NCBI GenBank assembly: GCA_964596675.1
Contig: CAZQUZ010000001.1
Coordinates: 62,001-126,000, forward strand
DNA from: JAGOMW01 sp964596675
GTDB taxonomy: Bacteria > Patescibacteriota > Gracilibacteria > BD1-5 > UBA2023
Direction: 5' to 3'
DNA: 64,000 nt
The notes under the pieces were generated by a model. It made no database searches. It was not told the origin of the DNA and saw nothing but the letters and a program-made list of their open reading frames with translations. Each line of letters starts with the position of its first letter. Position 1 is the first letter of the stretch. The position numbers and the translations under genes are program-made. This document shows, piece after piece, positions 31,840-42,436 of the stretch.

Positions 31840-34386
31840 TTATTTCTTTTTTGCTGTCACTTTCTTCGCAGCTGGTTTTTTCTTCGCTGGAGTCTTTTTT
31901 TCTCGGAAGGCTCATGGTATCTGCTCAGTGATCATGACTTTTACTTCTTCGAGGGTGAGGGCTTTGATTTCTTCCATTTCTGTGATTTTTTTGCCATCAC
32001 GTTTTAGGTAGACATTTTCCTTACCGAACTTTATAAATGGACCATATCGACCATTCTCGACAGAGATCTTTTCTTCGCTCCAGTTATGGATATAGCGATT
32101 TGCCTCTTTATCTACCTTTGCTGCTATCAGTATCTGAGCATCTGACTCACTGAGAGAGTCGAAGTCATACCTCGCTGGGACATTTACATAGAGGGATTTC
32201 CACTTCAGGAATGGACCAAATCTTCACTTCCCTTTCGTATATGGCTCGCCATCATAGTATCAGACAGGGGCATCTTCGACTTTTTTCGCTTCGATGAGCT
32301 CTATAGCTCGAGCCATATCGACTGAGAGCGGGTCTTCACTGCGTGGTATCGAGACGAATGCTTCTCCATGTTTTACGTACGGACCGAATCTCCCCTGTCC
32401 GATGATGACTTCTTTCTCTTCATAGAGTCCGAGATCTTTCGGCAGACCAAAGAGTCCGAGTGCTTCCTCGAGAGTGATATCATCGATAGACTGCCCTGGC
32501 GAGAGGTTCGCATAGCGCGGCTTCTCATCCTCGCCGAGCTCATCTGGCGTACCGATCTGCGCCACAGGACCAAATCGGCTCATACGCACGAGCACACTGC
32601 GTCCAGTCTTCTCATCTGTCCCGAGGATACGCTCACTCGCGAATCTCCCCTCTGTCCCGAGCGCCTCATCGATACTCGCATGAAATGGAGTATAAAAATC
32701 AGAGAGCATCTTCTTCCAATCAAGCTCACCATCTGCGATACGGTCGAACTGCGCCTCTACCTCTGCTGTGAAGCTATACTGCATAAAGTTCGAGAACTCT
32801 TTTTCGAGGTAGTCTACGACGACGAATGCGATATCTGTCGGGAGGAGCTTTTTCGCTTCTACGACGACATAGCCACGATCCTGGATCGTCTGTATAGTAG
32901 GTGCATAGGTCGATGGTCGTCCGATGCCTTCGGATTCGAGCTTTTTTACGAGAGATGCCTCCGTATAGCGCGGTGGTGGGAGGGAGAATTTCTGCTGTCC
33001 AGAAAATGACGATGATATGACACTCGACCCTTTCGTGAGAGCTGGGAGCTTTCGAGACTCTTCATCCTCTTCGTCATCTGTACCCTCCACATAGAGCTGC
33101 ATAAATCCTGGAAACTGTATGACTTCACCCTTTGCGATCCACTCTTCATTTTTACCTTTTGGCTCGAAACGATAGGTCGTCGTCTCGACGATAGCCTCAG
33201 CCATCTGTGATGCGACGGTACGCTCCCAGATGAGACGATAGATACGAGCCTCCTGTCCATCGAGCCCGAGGGATTCTGGAGTACGCGAGAGATCGGTAGG
33301 ACGTATCGCCTCATGCGCTTCCTGAGCACTCGCTTGCTTGGTCTTATACTTTCGACCATTCGGGAGGGCATATTCTTTGCCGAACTGCTTCTCGATAAAT
33401 GCACGAGCCGCGTTAATCGCGAGATCTGAGAGATTCACGCTATCGGTACGCATATAGGTGATGTGCCCATTTTGGTAGAGACGCTGTGCGATATCCATGG
33501 TCTGCTTCACTCCGTATCCGAGCTTTCGTGATGCCTCTTGCTGGAGTGTCGAGGTCGTAAATGGAGCTCATGGAGTGCGACGAGACTCTTTTTTTTCTAT
33601 ATCGACGAGAGTAAAGTCCTCACTATGCGGTATAGTATAGATGAGACTTCATTTTTTATCTTTTTTCGGCTGGAGCGATGCGAGCTCGATACCATGTGCC
33701 CCGAAGAACTGGAGTGCATCGGCTTCGTTTTTCCACTTTTTCGTCTTACCATCCTGCTTCATGAACTCTATCGGGAAGTCTATCCCAGCACCGCGTACGA
33801 GTGCCTCTATCTTCCATGACTCCTCGGGGACAAATGCTCGTATCTCACGTTCTCGCTCGACGAGGAGCTTCACGGCGACTGACTGTACTCGACCAGCAGA
33901 GAGTCCAGAGCGGACCTTGCGCCAGAGCACCGGCGAGACCTCATATCATACGATACGGTCGAGGATACGACGAGATTGCTGGGCATTTACGAGATCGATA
34001 TAGATCTTGCGTGGGTGAGCGATAGCATGGTCGATAGCCGTCTTCGTGATCTCATGGAACACGATACGATCTACCTTCGACGCATCGATACCGAGCGCCT
34101 CACAGAGATGCCATCCGATAGCCTCTCATTCGCGATCCTCATCGGTCGCTATCCATATCTTATCTGCCTCTTTCGCGAAACGCTTGAGCTCAGTGACACG
34201 CTTTTTTTTCTCAGGAGAAATCTCATACTCTGGGACGAATCCTGCTGAGATATCGACTCAGAGACTCTTCGCAGGAAGATCGCGTATATGACCGAATGAT
34301 GCCTCTACCTGATAGTCTTTCCCGAGGAATTTTTCTATCGTTTTTCCCTTTGCTGGAGACTCTACTATGACGAGATTTTTGGGCAT
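31840..34386 (-). CDS. topA: DNA topoisomerase I
   Basis: Type IA topoisomerase that relaxes negative supercoils. The 848-residue frame has the TOPRIM domain (VIVESPAKGKTI and TDEDREGEAIGWH, Gly of DREGE being TGA 34126-34128). The active-site tyrosine is in GHITYMRTDS (Tyr311), and the RPSTYAPTIQTI motif follows. The C-terminus has RFGPFLKW and RYGPFIKF repeats instead of classical Cys4 zinc ribbons, then a Lys/Ala/Pro tail like the nearby H1-like protein. TGA is relatively sparse. Confidence 0.96.
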
Positions 34387-34664
34387 ATTTCTATTTTCTC
34401 TTTACGATGTATTGGTCTAGAGCCTAGTCGGAGTCAATACAAAGTCAAAAGATTTCATATCGAATCACTTGTATAATAAAAAATCTCATCTCTTATAGAG
34501 AAAACTTTTGTAATACATATACACACTCTTGTATCTATCTGGGATATTTATCTTTCTCGCGAGAACCACCAAGCAGAAAGAAGTGAAATTTGAGGTTTGC
34601 TTTAACAAGAGTGATTATATCCGAGTATAGAAAAATGCAAGTATTTTTTAGAGAAAAAATTATC
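34387..34664. other. Intergenic gap, AT-rich
   Basis: A 278-base gap between the topA start and the methyltransferase stop. It holds a TTGACT element about 75 bases upstream of topA, a probable promoter, though the -10 box is unclear. I see no convincing gene; a 69-codon minus-strand frame here overlaps the methyltransferase and has atypical codons. Confidence 0.4.
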
Positions 34665-35213
34665 TTATATATTTTCTCGGGTTTTTCTCGCACAGTATAT
34701 CCATGCTGGACAAGCATTTCTCGGTTCAAAAACCGTCGAATCAATCGTAAAATATTTTTTTACATCACCTCGGTTTACCATCCAGTACTGATACTGGATA
34801 TACTGCCCCTGAGCCTTCAGGACCGTGAATATACTGCGTAGAATATGATCTACACCATCACGAGAGATGCTCCCGAGCGGGAGAGTCGATATCACTGCAT
34901 CGATGCTCGCAGATGTAAATATCTCATCGATATGAGCCGCACTCGTCGTATGGATAGAGACTCTATTATCATGATCAAAGAGTGCATGCAGTCATCCTAT
35001 CTGAGCCTCATCAATCTCGAATATATCGATTTTCGCATCAGGATGCATATGGAGGAGTATCTCTCTCGTCACACGCCCATCTCATGCTCAGAGCTCTATG
35101 ATATGTCGAGCCGTGTCCACATCCAAAAAAGAAACCATCTTTCTCGTAAGAAAGATGGATGATGCGAGTCGAAAGCCGACTTTTTTCGCGAAATTTATCC
35201 AGTAAGCAACCAT
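34665..35213 (-). CDS. SAM-dependent methyltransferase, PmtA-like
   Basis: A 182-residue Rossmann methyltransferase. Motif I is IIELGAGDGRVTREIL (two TGA glycines), motif II is DIFEIDEAQI and the later strand is DAVISTLPLGSISRDGVDHIL. The order resembles phospholipid N-methyltransferases and rRNA dimethylases; ISTLPLG is the typical PmtA-like motif. Substrate unproven. It lies 3 bases downstream of a CsoR-type repressor gene, so the two are one operon. Confidence 0.78.
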
Positions 35214-35216
35214 GAA

Positions 35217-35483
35217 TTATCGTATAAGTTTGAGTAAACTCCGTATCTCATCTCGCTCTTTATCATCGAGTGGAGATTTTTTCTCAGTCGTGCGCTCGAT
35301 AGCACAGACGAGCTCTTCATTCGCTGCCTGACTCATCGCACTACGGATAGCTGATATCTGCTGAATAATCTCACGCACAGATGCCTCCTCTTCTATCATG
35401 GTGATAACACCACGAATCTGTCATTCGATACGTTTTAGTCTATCTGAGACGCGTTTTTTTTGTGAGAAATCCTTTATCTTCAT
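35217..35483 (-). CDS. CsoR/FrmR-family repressor lacking the metal-site cysteine
   Basis: An 88-residue four-helix-bundle regulator: RVSDRLKRIEGQIRGVITMIEEE (TGA on the RIEG glycine), then REIIQQISAIRSAMSQAANEELVC. In copper and formaldehyde sensors a Cys follows the first helix and a His-x3-Cys lies in the second. Here the first Cys position is Ser/Ala (EEASVRE) and the His is Glu, leaving one Cys, so the ligand must differ. It probably controls its operon with the methyltransferase. Confidence 0.85.
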
Positions 35484-35591
35484 AGAAAAATAGATAATGT
35501 ACTCCGCTGAGTATATAGAATTACTTTAAAAAATCAAGCAAGAATTTCTCACTTGAAAAATAGAAAAATCTTTATATAAAGGTTGATGTTT

Positions 35592-35680
35592 GGAGAGGTC
35601 GCATAGTGGCGGTCGTCCCCACCCTGGGAAAGGGTGCCTATCGCAAGAACCGGGCTTCGATCTCACCCTTGTCTCCGCCA
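35592..35680 (+). pseudogene. Decayed tRNA-Ser copy
   Basis: It matches the intact tRNA-Ser 110 bases downstream in its first 20 bases and in the anticodon arm (CACCC-TGGGAAA-GGGTG). However, position 33 is G instead of U, the variable-arm stem is broken, and the T stem and acceptor stem no longer pair. It ends in CCA. It is probably a tandem duplicate that has lost function. Confidence 0.7.
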
Positions 35681-35701
35681 AATTCATTATTACATTCATC
35701 T

Positions 35702-35789
35702 GGAGAGGTCGCATAGTGGCCTAGTGCACACCCTTGGAAAGGGTGCGTATCGCAAGATACCGGGAGTTCGAATCTCCCTCTCTCCGCCA
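35702..35789 (+). tRNA. tRNA-Ser (GGA)
   Basis: An 88-nt type II tRNA. Acceptor GGAGAGG pairs with CTCTCC, anticodon loop TTGGAAA gives GGA (serine codons UCC/UCU), the variable arm is GTATC-GCAA-GATAC, and the T arm GGGAG-TTCGAAT-CTCCC is perfect. CCA is encoded. Confidence 0.95.
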
Positions 35790-35906
35790 TATCTACAAAT
35801 ATACACAAAACCAAGGATATGAGAACGTGTGCGAGCATCTCTGATGCGAGCCATACCCCAGAATGCGAGTGTCCGACGATAGTCGGCACGACACATGAAA
35901 GGGGTA

Positions 35907-35925
35907 AATCTCCCTCTCTCCGCCA
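35907..35925 (+). repeat. Direct repeat of the tRNA-Ser 3' end
   Basis: The last 19 bases of the intact tRNA-Ser (35771-35789, including CCA) recur exactly here, 136 bases downstream, without the rest of a tRNA. This is either the remnant of a third tandem copy or an att-like duplication left by an integrated element. Confidence 0.7.
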
Positions 35926-35974
35926 TCTTGTCTTTTCTGGAAATTCGATATAATAAGCATAATAACTTTTACTT

Positions 35975-36514
35975 ATGGAAGCATTTCTCTCTACATTTTT
36001 CACTAGACTCGGCATCAGCGTCACGAGTCTCACTGTCACAGAGGAGTCAGATGACCTCTCTATCCGCATCGAGACGTCAGATTCTCCACTCCTTATCGGT
36101 CAGCACGGGAAAAATATCGAGTCATTCCAGCATCTTATCGGACGCATAGCCGAGCGAAAACTCGGACGATTCATCCATGTACATCTCGAGGTGAACGACT
36201 ATATGAAGGCGAAAGATGACAGACTATTTGGGTTTCTCGATGGGAAAATCTCATGGGTCATGGAAAGCGGCAAACCGACGACCATAAAAAACCTCTCCTC
36301 TTTCGAGCGAAAAAAAGCACACCACTATATATCTGAGAAAAAAATAGAGTGACTCTCGACTCGCAGCGAGTGAGAGTGAGAAAATCGAGTCCTGATACTT
36401 AACTACACAGGACTACTCCAGCCGAAAACTGAGAAATCTACTCCACACACCAGCACGCACACCAAAAAATCATCAGATCTCGATCTCCTCGCAGAAGATG
36501 GAGTCGGGATATAG
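35975..36514 (+). CDS. khpB: KH/R3H RNA-binding protein KhpB (Jag)
   Basis: An RNA-binding protein linked to cell elongation and division in Gram-positives. The 179-residue protein has a KH domain with SPLLIGQHGKNIESFQHLI (GxxG-type loop) and an R3H domain (SSFERKKAHHYISE ... LSTRSEGEGENRVLI). The conserved SEGEG carries two TGA glycines, so a standard-code reading loses most of the R3H motif. A Thr/Ser/Lys-rich C-terminal tail follows. The N-terminal Jag_N domain is absent. Confidence 0.9.
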
Positions 36515-36597
36515 AGAGTGCTTCATTTTTTCTCGATTCTTTCTCCAGGTATTTCTCTCCATAGAGTCATTTCTGCACGATACTACTCATTATACTT

Positions 36598-37686
36598 ATG
36601 CCCGTACGGATACTACAGCACATCTTCGGATGAATACTGCTCATAGGATGCATCTATGGGATATATTTTTTCGGTACTGGGAACCTCTATGAAGAGTATA
36701 GCAAGCTCTTCGAATATCGACGCCTGTCGCCTGACTTCCAGCCAGAAAGTCGCACGATATCAGTCATCAGTGCAGGACATGAGACGACCTATGCAGATAT
36801 CATATGGATCAATCTCATCCAGTATATCGGAGATAATATAGGGAATGATAAATTTCATACCTTTATCAATCCAATGATCACGAGCATCACAGACTTGCAT
36901 CCACACTTTACGAATGCATATAACCTCGCAGTCCTCCTCTCTCCGAGCATAAAAACAGAAGAAGATAGAAAAAGGGCTATCGAGGCGCTCATGCTGGGTG
37001 AAAAAGGTATCGAGAAAACCTGTGATATAGGTAAAATCGAAAATATAAAGAAACAAGATTTCTCGAAAAAACTCTGGGAAAATACCACACTCCAAAATCC
37101 ATGTAAAAATGGCATGCTCCCCTACGATATTGCCTATCTCGCGAGCGAGCTCTGAGAAAGTGAAAAAGCAGAGAATTATTATAAGATAGCAAGCATGAAT
37201 AATGATGCTCCTGGAGCTGCGCGATTTCTCGGACCACTCATGCGAGCAAAAGCAGGAGACCTCATGGGTGCGGCAGAGCGTTTCACACTCCTCGCATTCG
37301 ATGGATATGATGAAGAACCCTACACGTGTCGGAACTTCGCTGGTGAACTCTTAGCAGATATAAAAACTCGTCCTCTCGCCTCATATATCTATACACTCAG
37401 ATCAAAGGAAGACGCTATCGTCTCACCGAAAGATGCCAAGAATCCACTCGCACAGAGCAACAGCACCTGTGAAAAGAGTATATCGCGAGCACTGAAGCAG
37501 ATCTACTATGCCTATATCACGGAAGTATCGAGGGACAAGAAAGACCTCCGCACTGGTACAGCACTCGTGCGAGCAGGACTCATACCATCGATACCGACGA
37601 TACGCGACCAAGATGGATGGAATATGATACGAAATAACGATGATAACTGGATTTATATCGAGGCAAAATACGTAACAGATGAATAA
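36598..37686 (+). CDS. Membrane-anchored TPR-like protein
   Basis: A 362-residue protein with one N-terminal membrane helix (ILQHIFGILLIGCIYGIYFF) followed by a helical-repeat region (PHFTNAYNLAVLLSPS, AYLASELGESEKAENYYKIASM) of tetratricopeptide type. Two TGA glycines. No enzyme motif. It is likely an extracytoplasmic or membrane-associated scaffold. Its stop lies 7 bases before the Fe-S protein gene. Confidence 0.7.
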
Positions 37687-37693
37687 GCACATT

Positions 37694-38065
37694 ATGAAAA
37701 TCACATTCGACACGCATACACTCACTGACTGGGATACTCAAAATATCAGAGATATTTCTGTCATCATCACAGATACTGGCTGCGCAGGACACAAAATAGC
37801 CATACGTGAATGAGAAAAAATCTGAGATTCACATTTTACTGATGGAAAAAGGATATTTTATTATGAAGCAAAATATGGCGACGTACTCGATGAGAGTGTC
37901 ATCACACATGTCGGCGCAAAGTGGATACTAAAAAGCTCCGAAGTCCACACTCGATGCGGCTGTGGTACTAGCTTCTCACTGCGATCCTGAGACCCTTTCC
38001 AGGATAAACTCGCACAAGTGAAGCTCGCGATGAAACAAAAACGTGACGGCATACATAGCACATAA
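37694..38065 (+). CDS. A-type Fe-S carrier (IscA/ErpA/HesB-like)
   Basis: A 123-residue protein with the three ligand cysteines of A-type carriers: DTGCAGHKIAI (first) and CGCGTSFS (second and third). TGA supplies three glycines. These proteins deliver clusters or iron to client enzymes; the ferredoxin at 18266 and the radical-SAM enzymes RlmN and HemW here are possible clients. The C-terminal KLAQVKLAMKQKRDG extends slightly beyond the family core. Confidence 0.85.
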
Positions 38066-38094
38066 AAAATCCTCCATTTGGAGGATTTTTTATA
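38065..38094. terminator. Bidirectional terminator
   Basis: AAAATCCTCC-ATTT-GGAGGATTTT stem flanked by A and T runs, between converging genes. Confidence 0.9.
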
Positions 38095-38109
38095 GACTCA
38101 TGAAAGGGA

Positions 38110-39198
38110 TTATTTTTTACAGATAGTAGCATACTTATCGACGAGTGACTGATTTTTACTATAAGTAGCGATTACCTGGGCATTACAGGCAGTCTGTTTG
38201 TCGATACTGGCGATTTTCTCTATCTTCGCGAGCTCAGCGAGAGACTCTGCATACTTCCCGATGATGAAGTAGGTACGATAGCGGATATTGAGGATTTCCT
38301 GGGTAGCAGGATTCGATGCGAGGTAGGTATTCGAGAGAGAGATGGTCGAGAGATAGCGTTTTTCATTATACGCCTTTGTGATCTCGGCGAGCGTCACAGA
38401 CCCTGATGAAGTAGTAGTGGTAGAAAGTGTGCTCGTCGTACCAGAGCTCGTCGGGATCGCTACTGTTGTAGTAGGGCTGATAGCAGTGGCTGGAGTTTCT
38501 ACAGCTCCACCATAGTATGGATCTTTTACGAATGTACGAGCCACACCTCCGAATGGATTGGTACCTGTCCGTGTAATATATCGTGCTGTCGAACTATTAT
38601 AGTCGAATATACCGATCAGCTTGCGTTTATAGGCAGTTTTCTCGAACTGATAAAGCACTTTTATATCATAGATACTGGTCGCGCCAGTACCGATGATGAT
38701 ATCAGCAAATACATAATCCATTGCACCAGTCTGGACGAACTCATATCCTGCGAGTTTCGCATTCGATGGGAACTTATAGTTCGTGCGGATTGCTGTCCAG
38801 TCTTTATTTATCTGAGAGATAAATCCTGCGACATCCTTTCAATATTTCGTCGTAATCTCAGTAAGTGATGCGCTCGATACAGCCGTAGTCGATGTACTGA
38901 TAGATGTACTGATAGTAGTACCAGACTGCGCGGTAGTCGTAGGTGTGAGTGCTGTCGGGATGGTGACATTCGTCGCACCGGTCATCTCTTCGAGCGGTAT
39001 CTGGATTCCAGCCTTTGCCATCTGATAGCGGAGGAGTGCATTTTCAGATTCGAGCTTTTTGATGCGAGCATCATACTGAGCGATGAGGAGCTGCAGCTCA
39101 GAGAGTGTCGAGGTCGCATCGAGGAGTCCAGACTGTGCATACGCACCGAATGGCAGACTCACGATGAGAAATACGAGAAGAAATCGGATAATACTCAT
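38110..39198 (-). CDS. Secreted Ser/Thr-rich protein with a C-terminal helical repeat
   Basis: A 362-residue exported protein. The start at 39198 gives a clean signal peptide (FLLVFLIVSLPFGAYA). A short coiled coil (LSELQLLIAQYDARIKKLESENALLRYQMAK) follows, then two Ser/Thr-rich linkers on either side of a globular domain. A TPR-like tail (RYRTYFIIGKYAESLAELAKIEKI) ends the protein. One TGA glycine only. Probably a surface protein; partner unknown. Confidence 0.75.
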
Positions 39199-39232
39199 AA
39201 AGGAAAAGTAAGGATAACGGGATAAATTGTAC

Positions 39233-39853
39233 CTATGAATCATGAGAAATCAATCTTTTGATAGGAGCATAGCTCTTGCGATGCAGTGAAGTTATGCCAT
39301 AAGTGAGAAGTGCATTTTGGTGTTTGCTGGTACCATAGCCTTTATGCAGATGAAAATCATATCCACTATACTTCAGAGAAAAATCACACATCATCCTATC
39401 ACGAGTGACCTTCGCGAGGATAGAGGCTGCAGATATCACAGGCTCTGTGAGGTCTCCACGGACGATATATCTGACTTTTTCTCGGGCTATAGAGTCGAAT
39501 CGATAGTTATCACGTCCATCGATCTGGATTTCGATGATTTCAGACTGGGAGATTTTTTCGAGAATATGTGTAAGTGCATCCTGCATAGCGAGACGATTCG
39601 CCTCGCGGATGCCGACTCGATCTATCACCATGGCATCCTGTATCCCGACAGCGAATACGACATCCTCGGGAGCAGCATGAGAGATGAGCTCATAGAGCCT
39701 GTCTCGGTCTTTCGGAGTGAGTTTTTTCGAGTCAGTCAGTCATGGAAAGCATGAGAAATCAAAATCCACTCACACACAAAACGCTCATGCCACGACTGGA
39801 CCAGCCCAGGCTCCCCTCCCCGCCTCATCGACTCAGATAATATAGGTTTTCAT
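39233..39853 (-). CDS. rnhB: Ribonuclease HII
   Basis: Cuts RNA in RNA-DNA hybrids and removes misincorporated ribonucleotides. The 206-residue enzyme has GVDEAGRGAWAGPVVAGA (catalytic Asp and Glu; first Gly is TGA), LTDSKKLTP, ISAASILAKVTRDRMM (third acidic site nearby) and HKGYGTSKHQNAL. Four or more TGA glycines in the first 45 residues. Confidence 0.95.
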
Positions 39854-39904
39854 AGGACTTATAGTAGTGAAAAGTTGCTTTTTTCCAAGTTTTCTCTATC
39901 ATCA

Positions 39905-40275
39905 CGATGCTCTCAAAAATGACATATACACGCGTCATGCTCGCATGATGAGGAAAGTCTGGACATCACTCCAAGGGGAAAAAAGCTAACGGCTTTGGCT
40001 GGTAGATATATATGAAACTATCAGTACGGAGAGTACCACAGAGACGATACTATCCCGCGAGGGACAAAGGTGAAAAGTCCACCTCAGGTGGATGCGTTCG
40101 AGATTTCTCGGACGTGTGGCAAACCCTTTCTGATGCAAGGAGAATGGTAGAGAACGAGATAATGTCTTGGAGCAGTCTTTTTCTCTATACTCCGCTCGAG
40201 GTACGGGGCGACTCGTATCCTAGATAGATGTGTATAGACATACAGAATCCGGCTTATTATCCTTTCTGGGAGCGC
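39905..40275 (+). ncRNA. rnpB: RNase P RNA
   Basis: The catalytic RNA of RNase P, recognised from GAGGAAAGTCTGGACATCACTCC (conserved region I), ACCACAGAGACGATA, AAAGGTGAAAAG, and the closing AGAATCCGGCTTA of region V. A short P3-like hairpin (CATG-CTCG-CATG) precedes region I. GCTCTC (near 39909) can pair with GGGAGC (near 40267) as the closing P1 helix. The exact ends are estimates. Confidence 0.88.
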
Positions 40276-40360
40276 TCGAGTTCTCACATCTCATGATGAT
40301 TCGATACGATAAATACATAAAAATACCTTATATCAATAGTAACTTATATTTCCTACGTTT

Positions 40361-40612
40361 ATGACTCATACTCCTTCGTCTTTTCATTCTATTCCAGCGA
40401 AACGCTATAAGGGTGGTCGTTCTAATATTTTAACGAGCGCATATGCGGGTCTGTATGAAATTATTATGAATTCATTTGGTGGGACAGAAAAAGAATTTAC
40501 ACTCGACATACCCCCTCTTAAAACTATTAACATAGCGGAACATGATGCCAGAATTGCCCATGCTGATACATTGCGTATAAAAAACTTAAAAAAATATCAA
40601 CAATACTTGTAA
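40361..40612 (+). CDS. Small hypothetical protein
   Basis: An 83-residue protein without TGA codons or recognisable domain: a Ser/Pro-rich start, KRYKGGRSN, and a helical C-terminus rich in Lys and Ile. It lies between rnpB and adk and ends 47 bases before adk. It could be a small ribosome- or RNA-related protein, but nothing in the sequence shows that. Confidence 0.6.
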   Translation: MTHTPSSFHSIPAKRYKGGRSNILTSAYAGLYEIIMNSFGGTEKEFTLDIPPLKTINIAEHDARIAHADTLRIKNLKKYQQYL

Positions 40613-40659
40613 TAGTCTCGTACTTCTATAGGGTTCTACTTTCTACTTTTTCTTCTTCT

Positions 40660-41286
40660 ATGTCTCATCTCATGCTCATCGGTATCCAGGGCTCTGGTAA
40701 GGGCACTCAGGCTCGTAAAATCCTCGAAAAATACAATGACTATATCCTCTTCGAGATGGGTACTGAGCTCCGCAAGTTCGCGAAGCTCGATACTGAGGAT
40801 GGACGCAGAGTAAAAGAAGCTGTGGAAGCAGGACTCAAGGCACCGACTGAGTACATCGTGAAGCTCACCGAGAAGTTCATCGCTGAAAATGCTGATAAAA
40901 AAGTCCTCATCGACTGAGCTATCCGCAGTGCCGAGCAAAATGATGCCCTCGAAAAAGTCTGGGGCAACTTCGAGGTACTCTGGCTCGATCTCGATGAAGA
41001 GACGGCAGTGAAGCGACTTTCTGGCCGTCGCATCGATCCCGTCACGAGTGAGACATTTCCAGCAAGCTATACTGGTGAGACCAATCCGAAAACTGGAAAT
41101 ACCCTCGTCACCCGTGCAGATGATACACCGGAAGCTATCCGGAAGCGTATCGCCTGGTCTATATCAGATACCCTCCCTCTCGTCGAGGTCTGGAAACGTC
41201 ACGGACATACGATACATCGTATCGTCGCGAGCCAGACAGAAGATGAGATTTTTCGAGAGGTAGAGAGGATTATCGAAAAGAAATAA
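40660..41286 (+). CDS. adk: Adenylate kinase
   Basis: Interconverts AMP, ADP and ATP. The 208-residue kinase has the P-loop GIQGSGKGTQA, an AMP-site helix (FEMGTELRKF), the DGAIRS motif equivalent to DGFPR (Gly is TGA) and GRRIDPVTSETF in the LID start. The LID has no zinc cysteines. Its last ~40 bases are duplicated at 41821-41862. Confidence 0.95.
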
Positions 41287-41290
41287 AAAA

Positions 41291-41746
41291 ATGGAAGTTA
41301 TTCAAAATCCACATCTTTTTATATCAGATCAATCATACTACATAGCATGCAAAGTTGGATTATTTTATGATTGAAAATTACTAATAATACGCGAAGAACC
41401 AGGAAAGGAATGGGAAATTCCATGAGGAAAAAGAACTAAACAAGATTTTTGAGCTGATATCACTACCACTTTGATACGAGAAGTGAAAGAAGAACTCGCA
41501 TTTGATATAAATCCGTATATAGGCAACATAAGATTCATATGAATAAGTGAGTATGAGACAATATTTGATAATGAGCATTCTATATTTTTTCTTCTTTATA
41601 CTTGCACATTAGATGCTCTACCTGACTTAGAGCTTTCTCCTGAACATACCGCGCATAAATGGATTCATAAAGATGAGATAAATGATATTCTACATTGGCG
41701 GACTGGATTTAAGAAGATTGTAAGGAGATGTTTTGAAAACATATAA
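41291..41746 (+). CDS. Nudix hydrolase
   Basis: A 151-residue Nudix protein: WEIPGGKRTKQDFGADITTTLIREVKEEL carries the Nudix box, with the REVKEE catalytic core intact but the first box Glu not obvious. Four TGA glycines, so it is adapted to this code. Its codons are more AT-rich and less CTC/GAG-biased than adk just upstream, suggesting later arrival. Four bases separate it from the adk stop. Confidence 0.8.
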
Positions 41747-41747
41747 G

Positions 41748-41831
41748 ATGAACTTTTATATCCTCATACCATTTTGCTGACAGAAGTGTCCATACTATAA
41801 ATTCGTACTCACACCAGTGTTCGAGAGGTAG
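41748..41831 (+). pseudogene. 5' fragment of hemW
   Basis: A copy of the first ~26 codons of hemW (42845): same order up to LTPVF, but with His to Leu and the third radical-SAM Cys to Tyr (CGQKCPYYKF against CRQKCPYCKF). It then runs directly into a copy of the adk 3' end and stops at TAG. It is non-functional and marks a duplication junction. Confidence 0.8.
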
Positions 41832-41862
41832 AGAGGATTATCGAAAAAAATAATAAAAAAAT
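41821..41862 (+). repeat. Duplicated 3' end of adk
   Basis: TTCGAGAGGTAGAGAGGATT and the bases that follow repeat the end of adk (41250-41292), including the A-rich stretch after its stop. The junction with the hemW fragment lies at a shared TTCGA. Confidence 0.85.
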
Positions 41863-42287
41863 GCCCCTCTTTCGAGGGGTGTAATTTTATGATATCAATC
41901 TTGATATCCCGCATGATGGGAGCCAAGATTTTCGTGAGATGTTTCTATAGGATATGGACGAGTAGGTAAATTGTACCACCATTCACATCCTTCTTGGGGT
42001 ACAGAAGTATATCCCCAAAATGTCGTCCCATCTTCAGTAGGAACTGCAGGTACCAACGAGCCAATTTGATCTGTTTGCCGAGCTATACTGCGGCCTTTTT
42101 GATCTATATCATCAATCTTCTTTTGTTCCTCACACGCACAAGATGCACAATGAAGACTTTGATTGTTAAGAAAAGTTTGATAATTTCGCCAAAGCTTGAT
42201 ACCCGATTGTTTGCATTTTCCACAGACGTATCCCTCAGGAGTAGATGCTACAGAGTAAGAAAACGGTTTTATTTGTATTTCGGACAT
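41838..42287 (-). CDS. Cys-rich hypothetical protein of foreign look
   Basis: 130 residues up to a TGA at 41895-41897, with CGKCKQSG ... CASCACEE as a possible zinc site and a Trp/Tyr-rich C-terminal half (FWGYTSVPQEGCEWWYNLP). A GGAG Shine-Dalgarno sequence precedes the ATG, rare in this window. No other TGA occurs in frame. Under table 25 the frame continues 19 codons through the terminator hairpin to TAA 41838-41840. Under the standard code it would stop at the TGA, 15 bases before the hairpin. This suggests transfer from a standard-code host. Confidence 0.6.
41850..41879 (-). terminator. Terminator of the Cys-rich gene
   Basis: CCCCTC-GAAA-GAGGGG hairpin followed on the minus strand by CATTTTTTTATT. 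Confidence 0.85.
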
Positions 42288-42389
42288 TATTTTCTCCTAT
42301 ATCTTCGCTGTGGGTATGACTATACGCTCTTACAGGAAAATATCTAAAATAGATTTTAATAAAAAAATTAAATATGTCAATATCATGTA

Positions 42390-42420
42390 CGGATAAAAAA
42401 AATACCCACAAACGTGGGTA
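42390..42420 (-). terminator. Terminator of the 42437 gene
   Basis: ATACCCAC-GTTT-GTGGGTAT hairpin followed on the minus strand by a long T run. Confidence 0.9.
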
Positions 42421-42436
42421 TGAGATGTATTAAGCA

